From assembly GCF_910592395.1 (NCBI RefSeq), contig NC_088312.1, forward strand, positions 8,124,001 through 8,188,000: 64,000 nucleotides of DNA. The letters are read 5' to 3'. Numbering within the stretch: the stretch's first letter is position 1; each line of letters starts with the position of its first letter. The stretch is from Lineus longissimus (taxonomy: Eukaryota > Nemertea > Pilidiophora > Heteronemertea > Lineidae). Under the pieces are notes generated by a model. The model was not told where the DNA came from, ran no database searches, and saw only the letters and a list, made by a program, of their open reading frames with translations. Made by a program: the position numbers and the translations under genes. Below, in pieces: positions 22,130 to 34,100 of this stretch.

Positions 22130-25100
22130 TCATGAGTTGATGGCGGATATAAGAAGGATACACACTAACGAAAAGAGTCCTGAAGATTTCGTGATGTCTG
22201 CCGATGATTTGATTCTTTTTGTCGTCGATGGATCTAGAAAGAGAAAAGAACAACTATTAGAATAGCTTCACTGATCTGTAAAAAGCACGATAAACCTTTC
22301 AGACTGCATCGGGCTATGAGTCTTGATCAAATCGATTTTTATTGCCTTCTCAAAAGTGTAGAGAGCTTTATTTTGTAAAAGCCTTGAACAATGAAACTAA
22401 AACAACAGGGGTAATTGAGGTGGCTGTAGGATTTAAAGGAACAGAGTGATTGACTGTCTAGCAAGCAGAAATTAAACCTCAATCCTCACTGAACAACATC
22501 GAGGGGATACATAGAGCCATGCAAACAACGTACCATGGACATTGGTTCTGATAAAACAAAGATGATCGAAACAAAAATTCATGAAGGTCAAAAACCGAAG
22601 CGACAAACCTTACAGCAATGACTAACAATAAATTTGTTATTGAATAGTTTGTACAGTATGTTTGCGCATGCTGTCCAGAAAAAAATAATTGACTGTATAA
22701 TATGAAAAATTCATAAAACAGGAAGGTCAGAATGAATCTTCTTCTTGTCTAATGAGCAAAAAACTGAGGAAAGAGGATGTGAAAATTGTAAATGTTAGTT
22801 TGAAGTTTCTAGATCTCAAAGGAATGGCTAATATTTATAAAGACTAGTAAATGCTTTTACTACAGTTTTCTACAGAGATGGGCTAGTGTAAATGTACATG
22901 AAGTTTAAAGTAAAAGCATTTACTAGTCTTTTATAAATATCAGCCCATGTCTCGCGGCAACATTTTGGTGTGTTTAGTGTGTGGTGTTGTAATGTATGAT
23001 TGGCACGACAAAAGATCCTATCATCCCTATACATGTACGTGATCTGAGGACAATTAAATATTTTTTTTCTCCTGTATTTCTCTAAACACTCCAAAACTGG
23101 AAGTCGGCAATGGACAATGATAATGATAGAGACGTGCAATATATACAGGATGATGTGACCAGCTCTAGTGCGTTATCATCATATTGTTATATAGTATCTA
23201 TACTACAGCCTGGACATCTAAAAGTCCCAATGTGAGGACTAAACCGTGAGCTACGAAAACCACAGCGTCACCCCACTGCCAATGGTTACTTTCTTAACCC
23301 TCCTCAAAACTGAATCAAACTGAAAATATTTTCCACTACCACAAAGTAAGGATAAGTACAAGTAAACTATTTTCATCTTAGTCCAGGCTATTTTGGTGTT
23401 GTTTTTAAGTGTGAACAAGCCAAGATGTCAGATACCACCACCCACCTGATCCCTCCTCATTCTGGTGCACAGAGGGTCCTCTGCCACTCACTTTTACCTG
23501 CTCAACGCCAGAGTCTGCAAAATGGTAACAGACATGTAGGGGGAGGGGGCCACACCTAACCACCATGCAATGACCGGGACTAAAAGCCATCTCCACCCAG
23601 GCAAGAACAGAACCTGTGGGGCTAATATGCTAGTTGGAGATAGTTTAGACATGAGTGGCCCATGTCAGGAACTTACAGTAAGATCCAAATAGGCGGAATC
23701 GTAGCATTAACAATCAGGTCCGGTGATTGTAACAGAATCAACAAAACTTAGTGATATTCTGGGCTACATGTATATATAAATTGATATGGGCTTGCTGAGA
23801 TATTACCTGATGGCATTATCTAATTTAGCCCGGTTTCACATATCGAAATCATTCATAATGCTGAGAGTTAAGCATGCAAATCCTATGAAAACAATTCCAT
23901 CCGGGTGTGTGAAATAAGGCAGGAAAACACAAGATGCAAGAAAAGATGAAAATGACACAAAATCATTTATCATTTTTGTTGCACCCTGTATGATAGGTAA
24001 CTGTGGGGTAAACAAGGGTCATTCAACAACACCTATATACATGTACGCAACGACGTTACAATACTAAGGCTGCAAGCAGAGGCTGCATTCGGCCGATCGC
24101 TAAGCACAGCATGCTAGATAAAAATTCTTGGACTTTCAAAAATCATGAAATAAAAGTTAATGATTCTTTTCTGTATTTCATATTTTCAATCTCTCTCAAT
24201 GACATCGATTTCTGGACATCAGCAAGAATTAGTTATGATTTGGAAGAAAGCACTGTGCCGCGTGATAGAGAGTTAAGATGAAGTTGGTTATAACTGAAAA
24301 CCATGAAATTTGTGCAACCACAATGTTGTCAGTAAATGATTTTAGATAACATCAATTACCATAAAATACGTTTTCCGGAATTTGGATAATGTATAGCCTT
24401 CCAGGAAAGAACATCTTCTATTTCTAGAATGAACCATCATGATACATTTATTCTAGCCTAGAGCACTCATGATCAAGGTATGCTCAAGATTTGTATCCGA
24501 ATGTGTTATCACCCAAGGCATCGTCTGTAAAAATTCCAAATGAGGAAAAATATGCCTTGTTTTGGCAACGTAGGCTTTCTAGCGCAAAAGTCAGATATCG
24601 GTGTCACATTTTGGTGAGTGAAGAATTACCTAGTTGGATATAGACAGTCCCGCTTCCAGCAGAACTTAAGCAGGAGCCAGGCTGACCAGCTTAATATTCA
24701 GCAAGTGGCCGATTGGTGTTTGTACTAGTTCACACTCTGAGTGAGTCTTAGTGACAGTATCGACATTATTCATGAATCCATGAGGAGAGTTAGCACATGT
24801 ACTTCGGTCTATCTGACAAACCACGCAGATCCAGTTACCAATTTAAGTCATCTGAAGACCACCATTTAAAAAAATGACCCCAAGGCCAGCTCATGCCAAA
24901 GTCCTTCTTTAAATCAGTATCATGATGGCTTCATGGAGGCCTATCCCAAACAATTATTTGGAAATTAACAAAGATAAAATTCGTTATTAGAATTAGAATT
25001 CACTTACCATCATAGCGTTTGAACTCATACCGTGCTTTAAATCCTGTTGCATCGTAAATGCTGTTGGACTTGAATGTCACCCGGAAGAATTCTCCCTCTG

Positions 25101-28100
25101 ACTCAACATCATAGATTTGGCTCATTCTTACCCCGCAATAACGAAGTAACTTTTTGTTCTTTTGGACATTTGCAATGTTAGAAAATTCGACGTAGTCACT
25201 ATATGAACTCTCCGCACAACTGAAAAAGAAGAATTTGTCATTGAAGTGTATTTCCTCAGGGCCAAAACCTCTTCATACCTGTACGTACTACACCAGCAAA
25301 TTGAAATCAAGTGATTAAGTTAGTTGGATCTGCCTGAAACTGAAACTAAAGTAAATCACTCAACTTACTCCTTTAACATTCCTTCCACGCTAAAGTCTAA
25401 AAATTTGATGTGGACTCTGTAGTTTTTCTCGCCGTAAAACAAGTACTGGCATTCTGTGTTCCTTGGATAGAGACCAGGGTAGTTGGGCGAAGCAAACGTC
25501 CCGTTGCGAGTAGATTTACTTCGGTATATAAAACCACAGACTGGAAAAGAAGATGAGCAGTCAGGGTGTGCCCCTCGAAAAATGCGAAATGATGCCAGTC
25601 CGACAACCTCTTGGGACATATAGATTAGAAGCAATTTTGGAGACACGTCATAGCGTTGCGACGGTGATCCATTCTATAAGGTTCATCCATCTGCAGTAAC
25701 ACTGAAAAAATGAATGTATTTCGCAGCGCATGTCCCTCCTGACTTTTACAAGTAACTGCACAGAGTTACACAGAGTACATTGTCAGAAGTATTTTCATAT
25801 TTTGAAGACTTTTGTTGACGCTTACCACTATGTGGATCCTGTCTTCCACCGGTTATACCAAAATCTGGAAAAAAGGAAACACATACAGCCAATAATAACA
25901 ACCAAGTTTTAACATTTTGGTAAAGTCACATGCGATCCGGATGTTGGCTTTATCATCAGTTTAAGTCATGTTTTGGGAGTTAACATCAATCTTATTTGAG
26001 CTTTGCTATTAAAAGACATTGGCAGTTGGACTTCATCAATTATTTGTATTAATGTATTAATCAAAATTAAACACTTGAACATTACACTTACTTGTGACAA
26101 AACTATATTTTGCTTTGAATCCTCGGACTCCGACAGCAGTGGATGTGCTTGTGAATGTAAGACTTAGCTCCAAGTCACTGGACATTAGCATGGGGGGTAT
26201 CTTGGCACCACAGTATGTACTCATCTCCACGTTCTCATTGGAGATGAACGTGGCTGCTTTCACAGAATCCACACCCTGACAGCTGAAGCAAGAAATGGGT
26301 AGAATTTATTTGAATATAAGAAGAGAGAGGTGTGGCCCAAGTCGAAGTTTTGTGGCAATGGTTGTTTCACATTCTCCTTGAAGTAATGAGTTTTGCTTTT
26401 TTTCTGAATGTTGAAAAGGCCTACTTACTCGGAGGGGTTGCCCCTGTCAGAGTGTGTGTAGTAGAGATCAAAGTCTGTGAATGTGATTTGTACCCTCTCC
26501 TTCCCCTGGCCCTGAAACGTGTACCGGCAAGACGAGTATGAGGGGTACGTGTTCGGGTAGTTCGGGGAGGTGATCGTCCCATTTTTATTCCGTGTGCTGA
26601 CTATCACTTGGTTGCAGTTGGTAACTGAAATTATATGAGAAGGAACACTTGTAATACTTCATGATTGCAGTATTTCAGAAAGACCTGCATTGCTTAAATA
26701 AACATCTTGTTGAAAATTGTCATGCTTTGTCTTTTGATGGTACAGTACACCGACATTGTATTCCCTGCGAATTCTCTAATGCTGAAAAGCAAGGAGTATA
26801 GAATATTTTAAATGGGTCTAGACATAAATTCCTTATGCAAGTCCAAAGGGCTGAAGAGAAATTATTCAAAATTAGGATAGGTACAGATTTCATACTATTC
26901 TTTAACGATTTACATGTATAACACTAATCTTGATACACAGCTAGAAATGCCGATGATTTTTGAGTTAAACTCATCAGTCGCAATCAAATAAAATTTGAAT
27001 TGTTGCAATATTCTTTGAAATTTTATAAATACACATTGACTGGTGTACTTTGCGTTTTCGCCTTTACAATCATAAAATGTTGTATTATAGTTGCCGAACT
27101 AGTTAGTCGGCCATGATACAGTAAGCTTATGTCGTCCGATTTCATGTTTGTTGCGCGTTCGGCAGTGCATGAAGGTTACGATAGTGAAATACTACTCAGG
27201 GCGGCGTGTCTAAATATAGAACGAATGAAGTCCGCAGCGCATTGAGTGATGACGACTCATACGCGCCACCACCCATTAAGCCAACCCGCGTACGGCGGTG
27301 TGCATCTGATAGTCCCCCAAGGTTGGTCTTCAATGATTACGAGCTGAAACCCAGATACCCTTCCTGAAACTGGATGCATCAAAAGTTGTTGGATCAGGGG
27401 AGCAGTTTATGGGGTAAGTCGCGCTATAAATGTGTACACTAAATTAGTAAAGATGTGTAAGTGATTTAAAAAGTGTTATTAAAGATCTATCGGTATTTAT
27501 CGATTTCTTTGGAAAAGTGTTGCAAATGTTGCAAAGTAACTCCTACTAATCAGTATCTTGAGATAATCACTTTGTAATTTTTTCATCTGTTCTGTAATAG
27601 CAGTCGCCATTAGAAAGGAGAAAAAAAAACAAGTCCCACATGATGGACAGCTAAGTTCCACACCTAACAGATGGTGTGCGAAAATACTTTTCGTCCAGTT
27701 TGTTCTCCCCTTTTCTCAGGCAACGGGAATTTACCATGACTTTTAAACAATCCAACTAATCATCAAAATCATCAAAAATTTCATGAACATTGGAAGACGT
27801 AGACCACTTCGTTTAATTACTTAAATAAGTGTGTTACCTTGGTTACCATTGTTTCACGGTGTAAATCATTTGCCTGTGAAATTGGATAACAAAACGGCTG
27901 AAAAGTGTTTTCGCAAGCCATCTAAAATGCCAAATATTTATATTTTGGTTGAAAGGAATCGTTATCTACATGTACTAGCAGAGAAAGCTGCATGATACAT
28001 TATTTTGATGGCTTATTATAAACCGCGAGATGCCAACCTCGGTGAGACTACCATGCGCCACAGGATTTATTGCAAATATGGAACCTGAAAAGGCGAACAT

Positions 28101-31100
28101 TCAGGAGACCGGGGCTGTAGTTATAGGGAGCTATCGATTGGCACATTGAAACAGTGTGTGGAATTTGACCTAATTTATAGCTTAGTTTCGATTCAGTGTC
28201 AAGACTATCCCGCGCTATTTTTAGGGATGACCAGACGTTCACCAGGTGCATATGCCCTGTATTATCGGTCAATCCTGTGTATGGTGACTTGTGCCGCCAA
28301 GCGTAACGTGAAAATAATCTTGATACATGTAGCATCCGGAACCTCGTGGTATTACACTCACAGTATATCTTGATGAGCTGCAAAAACCTTTGGTCAAGAT
28401 GAACATGCAGTTGCATGTAACTGTTGTATTGTCTTCGGCTCTACTATCATTGAAGTGAGAAGTGGACAGCAGCGTTAGAAATGGTGATTATCATGGTCAA
28501 GGGAAGTCATGGAAGTAGAAAATCTTGTGGCAGAAAATAACGATTACTTATCTGGCGATTTCCCGATTTCTCATCTGGCGATTTCCCGATTTCTCATCTG
28601 GCAGTTTATAATAAGCCTATTTTGATGTCACTATAACCTTGTAGGTTTTAGAGAGACCTTTATGGCCTAATCTAAAAAATATTGTGTTAAAAGTTTCCGA
28701 GCAGGGGAACTGCCCCAAAGCAGCATTCTTCATGAAATGTCCTTTTGGATTTTATGGCCTTCTACATGCATGTACGGCTGACTTTTGGTTTTATAGGTTG
28801 ACTATAGGTACCACCATTTTGCCTATCCTGAAGCAATCAAAGTCCTTCAAAATTTAGTGCATGCCCATTTAAAACATTGGAGGCTGTTCTCTGGAAAACA
28901 AAGAACAGACTCCCACCATTGAAATTGTCATTCACTTCGTTTTGTAAGAGTTCTACTTGCTTTAGGATTTCAAGTTGAAGCCACAACTGTGGTGCCTATG
29001 GTCAGAACTTAAACCCTGTAAATGTATTACCAATAGATAGGAACCGAATATGGCTCATCTTAGTTCGATAGGCTTGTCTTAGTTTGATAGGCTTGTTAAA
29101 AATGTCCACAAGACAGCATTTGTTATGAAAATGCCAAATTATGAATTTTGTGCAGAATACTGTATCCACTCATCCTTAAGATCCCAAGCCCGACAATACC
29201 CGATTTCTACTACCACCTCGATGGGTAGGGCCTAAACAACCGGGCAAAATAGTAGGCAAAAGGGGTGGGATATCTTGTCTTCGTTTCATCCAATTGGTCG
29301 TTAATTGTAGTTTAGAGTCATGACTTTTCATGACGATTACGTTGGTAACTCTTTAATTGATATCCCAACCCTTTTATGGCTGCGAAAGGCCTACAATTGT
29401 GTTCGGCTGTTTAGACTCTACCCATCGAGGCGGTGGTACAAATCGGGTATTGTCGGGCTTGGGATCTTATTGGTGAGTGGATGCAGTATGACATATAAGC
29501 TTACATGTACATCATTTGAAGGTCAAATCGACGTCATGCACTTTTCAAAACACACCTAAAACAAATGTCAAAAAGGGTAGCATTACATGCAGACTTGAAT
29601 TTCTAATTGAAGGCCATAAATATCGCAAAGTCACATTCATGAAGGATGCTGCTTTAGGGGCAATTGCTCATTTGACGGGAGCTTGATACCGTGGCGTCCG
29701 TTGTCCGTCGTCGTCCAAGGTCCATCATCGTACATTGTCCGTGGTAGTCCATGGTCCGTCGCAGTCCGTGGTCCGTGGTAGTTCGTCATCGTCTAAGGTC
29801 CGTCATCTATTGTGTTCGGCGGTTTAGACTCTACCCATCGAGGCGGTGTCTTCCCATTTCGCCATTTTCCCATTTCGCCAGTTTCCCATTTCGCCAGTTT
29901 CCAACTTCGCCAGTTTCCCATTTCGCCAGTTTGCCATTTCGCCATTTTCCCATTTCACCATTTTCCCATTTCGCCAGTTCCCATTTCGCCAATATTATAT
30001 TTTGCTTCAAACCCCCTGCACGAAATGGTCCATTCCATTCTTTTTTCACTGATCCTGATTTGTATTGTAATAAATTGTTTCATCTATTTCATTGTTTTTG
30101 TGATTACATGTATATCATAAATATATCAATGTTTGTATGATACATATATTCCACTCCATTATTTTTGTGTTTAATTGTTCATTTGCCACGGATTGCATTT
30201 GTGAAATAAAAGGGTTTTTGTACACGATCCCTAGAATATGTTTTGATATTTACATGTACGATTATTACTTATCTTTAAATTTCTTGTTGTTCAAATAAAC
30301 ATTGATTCCATATTTAATAATTCGTTATAATTTATTCAGATGCTTTAAACCCACATCGAACAGTTCATGGGAAATGGCGAAATGGGAAACTCGCGAAACG
30401 GGAAATGGCGAAATGGGAAATGGCGAAGTGGGAAATGGCGAAGTGGGAAAATGGCGAAATTGTAATTTTTAGTGGTGAAATGGGAAATGGCGAAATGGGA
30501 TAAACCATCGAGGCAGTGGTACAAATCGGGTATTGTCGGGCTTTGGATCTCATTGGTGAGTGGATCCAGTAAGTTCTTTTAATTTTTTGTTTTTTATTGA
30601 CTTAGTCATTTACAACCACAGGAGGGGCATAGGCAGCCATCGTTAAAATTTGCCATTTAATTATTTTTGCTTTTGAGGCCAGTGGTTTTAGCTAGAGTGA
30701 GGTAATTCTAATAACCGTACCTCACATCATCACCCAGGTGTTGATTTGACCCATTTTTCAAGGTCACAGAGGTCAAACTCACCGAAGATAGCATATGGAA
30801 CCTTCTGCATCTAAGCTCTTCACGCATATTGGAGGCAAAATTATGCACATTTCTTGAGGTGCACCCAGTATTGGCGTACAATAACAATGCGAGAGACAAA
30901 TTTTTGGCCGAAATTTTAAATGTATCATAAAGAAATTCTAAGATAGCTTCCATCTTGAAGCCCCCGGAGTGCCAAAACAGAAACCACAGAAAGTGCCTGA
31001 ACTGGAGTCTAGACGTACAATATCGCAGTGTACGTTGTCTGAATAGTTCACAGACCAGTGGCACGTTTCTCAATTGCTCAATTGAACTTAAAACGCCCTT

Positions 31101-34100
31101 GACCAAACCTCTGTTTCCGATTTTGGCGCGGATTCGTTCCGACGTGGTCACCAGGAGGTCATAACCGGAAACAAAAAGTTTTCAATAAGCCTAATGACGA
31201 TACCATTACATGTATTTTATTACAGGTGCTTCTTATAAGGATACCTGGTGTATTGCCGGGTTAAAAATCCCTTTTCAGATTACATCTTTCAATTCAACAT
31301 CTTAAAGTCTCTTTTGAGATTACTCCCAGCTCCAGCTGGTTGGCTTGTAGCGTATCCCAACCGCGTGCTTTCAGTTTTCTTCCACGCCCTCGGTCCATCC
31401 CTTTATTCAATAATCCAACGGGCCAGGTCTCATTCTGCTTGGATCTCTCGCTCTCTTTGCGGCACACTCCCAGGTCTATCTGCAGTTGTTCTGAAGTTCT
31501 GCCTAGCTGGTCGCTCCGCCATTCTTATCCTGCTTATCAGCTTTGGTACATATATGAGCGAGTCTATCACCTTGCCTTTAAGGTGCATCCATCAAGTTTC
31601 TCTATTGACGACCTTTATTTGCAGCCAGACTAAAAGAAGACTGTGAGGACCAAGAGTCATCGAGTCAACAGGCCCTGTGTCGCGCACTCCATTCAAGGGC
31701 ATCTCGGAAAGCTTTGAACATCTGTAGCTAGATGAGCGTCCCTGCCTAATTGATGACCATTCAAAGCATAGATCAGGGTGGTCCAATCTGCGCTGCCCCA
31801 TGCAGTGATGTGTCCTTGAATCGATCCATCTTTGACAATGGTGTTGTTGAAGCCTTGCTCATCTATCCGAGCCCTGACACATGCCCAACACGCTCCTGCG
31901 TCATTTTCCTTCCAAGATAGTTCCATTATTCTGTTTTCATTCCCTGGTCACTTTGCGGATCCATTCCACTAGCTTGATATTTTCAATGAGGCATATTTCG
32001 TTGATGGTGGCTTTGGCATTACAAACCCCCAGATCTTGACGGCATGAGGCGTTTGTTCACTTTCAAGTCTTTTCAAGCCTTTATCAAGTGGATGAGTGGT
32101 TGCTTTGTTGCGGCGAGGGCGTTTCAAATTCCTTTGTTGCTGCTCAATATTCTTGCTGCGCATTAAGGCTAGAACTAGCGCACGTTTCTTAGCTGCAGAT
32201 ACATTTTATCTCAAATTCAGTTTGCATGTGATCTCGGGGAACGAATTTCGTGCGCACATTTTGTATTTCAGTGTTTCTTGCAGAGTAATTAAAAGCCGTG
32301 AAGGCAAACACTATGAATAGCAACTCTCGTTTAAAAAGCCGATAAAATTACGAACAGCGAATCTCGGGAAAAAACCGTGAAGGTAAATACTACGAATAGC
32401 GACTCTCGTTTAAAAAGCCGATAAAATTACGAACAGCGAATCTCGGGAAAAAGCCGTGAAGGTAAATACTACGAATAGCGACTCTCGTTTAAAAAGCCGA
32501 TAAAATTACGAACAGCGAATCTCGGGAAAAAGCCGTGAAGGTAAATACTACGAATAGCGACTCTCGTTTAAAAAGCCGATAAAATTACGAACAGCAAATC
32601 TCGGGAAAAGGCCGTGAAGGTAAATACTACGAATAGCGCCTCTCGTTTAAAAAGCCGATAAAATTACGAACAGCGAATCTCGGGAAAAGGCCGTGAAGGT
32701 AAATACTAGGAATAGCGCCTCTCGTTTAAAAAGCCGTGAAGGCAAAACTATGAACAGCGAATCTCGTTTTTAGACATAGACAAGATATGTTTATGATCTT
32801 AGTAATCGATCAGCCAAATGGAAGGTTCCATTAGCCCACTTGCTAATTGATGATGTAATGATCCCGATATTAGAAGTAATTAGTCATTTTAGTAATGATA
32901 TTGCCTTGACTAAATGCATCACACAGTATACATCACGCAAATGCATCATACAATAATTTCGATAAGACCTCCCAGGTATTGCCACTTCTGTAATCACTTG
33001 ATCATCATATTAATTTGGAGATGCCAATACTAGAAGAGATTCGTCAGTGGGGATATCCATCAATCACACAACCTATAATGCAAGAATTAACAAAGACTTG
33101 TTCATATCAATAATAGACTCAATATCAGATATCAAATCTCTGAGTGGCACAACGTATCAGCATGGTGGGGCAAACGCCCAAGAGAAGGGGATTTACAATT
33201 TAATACCCACAATAGTTTTATCAAACTATGCTTTGACCCTTGCTCATTATTCAATTAAACGGGAACTTATCCTTTTGATTATACATGTAGTCAGATTTTT
33301 GGCATATAGGAATGCTTCACGTTATAAGTTAGTAAGATTGTTTATCTATACAAAAACAATTGCTACTTGTTGTACAATAACCTTCGAGATTTGTTGCTTC
33401 CGAAGAAACTGTGATCAATTAATTTACATGTATACCAATACTCTTTCCAGCTAAAATGAAATTTAACACAACCAATAATAACTTGTAGCTGAACAGTCTA
33501 CGGTCAATTATGTCACAAGTAAATGGCATGTCTTTGTCTCCAAGCAATATGGCTCAAATCGAGATTCAACAACGAGAATTTCTCTTCTTGAGTGTATTGT
33601 CGATTCTCCTTCGAGTTTTAATTTGAGATTTTAGCCGTTCAGGCATCATATGATTCACAGACTAATTTTTTTATCGCTGAAGAAAATGCATAAAGACAAG
33701 GACAGGTCAGGTGACTTTCTGACCGCTACATGCTAGTGTATGCAGTCCAATCTCAGTAGGGATTTGTGTGAGTGGATGTTAGAAACGAAGGTCTGCTAAA
33801 TGGGAGGATGTCCCCACCTTGAACATCCGATCCAAACTTGTGAACATCTCGTTTATTACTGACATGGCCCATAACGAGTGTGTATATAGTTTGTCTTCAA
33901 ATATTTCCCAATAAGCCCATGTCAGGGTCACCTCTTGTTACATAGGGGCCTGCCTCTTGTATCGGAAGGGCTTACATCTTTTAGCAAAGGTCCGTACAGC
34001 TGCCGGGATATCTTTTAAGCTGCTGAGTGCGAACCACAAATGCTTCAATAACTGCCGGACATCGATCAGGTCTCCGTCATATTGTTATGACCGCCATCCT

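Noticed and set aside
29751-30140. Three overlapping plus-strand frames and one minus-strand frame made of FPISPF-like repeats
   Set aside because: They arise from the 15-16-bp repeat arms of the foldback element, open in several frames because the unit lacks stop codons.
31248-32170. Overlapping open frames on both strands resembling a decayed retroelement
   Set aside because: No reverse transcriptase or endonuclease motif could be recognised, frames are broken and no target duplication or tail was found.
33047-33454. 135-codon plus-strand frame
   Set aside because: GTG start in AT-rich intron sequence, composition follows base content, no domain.
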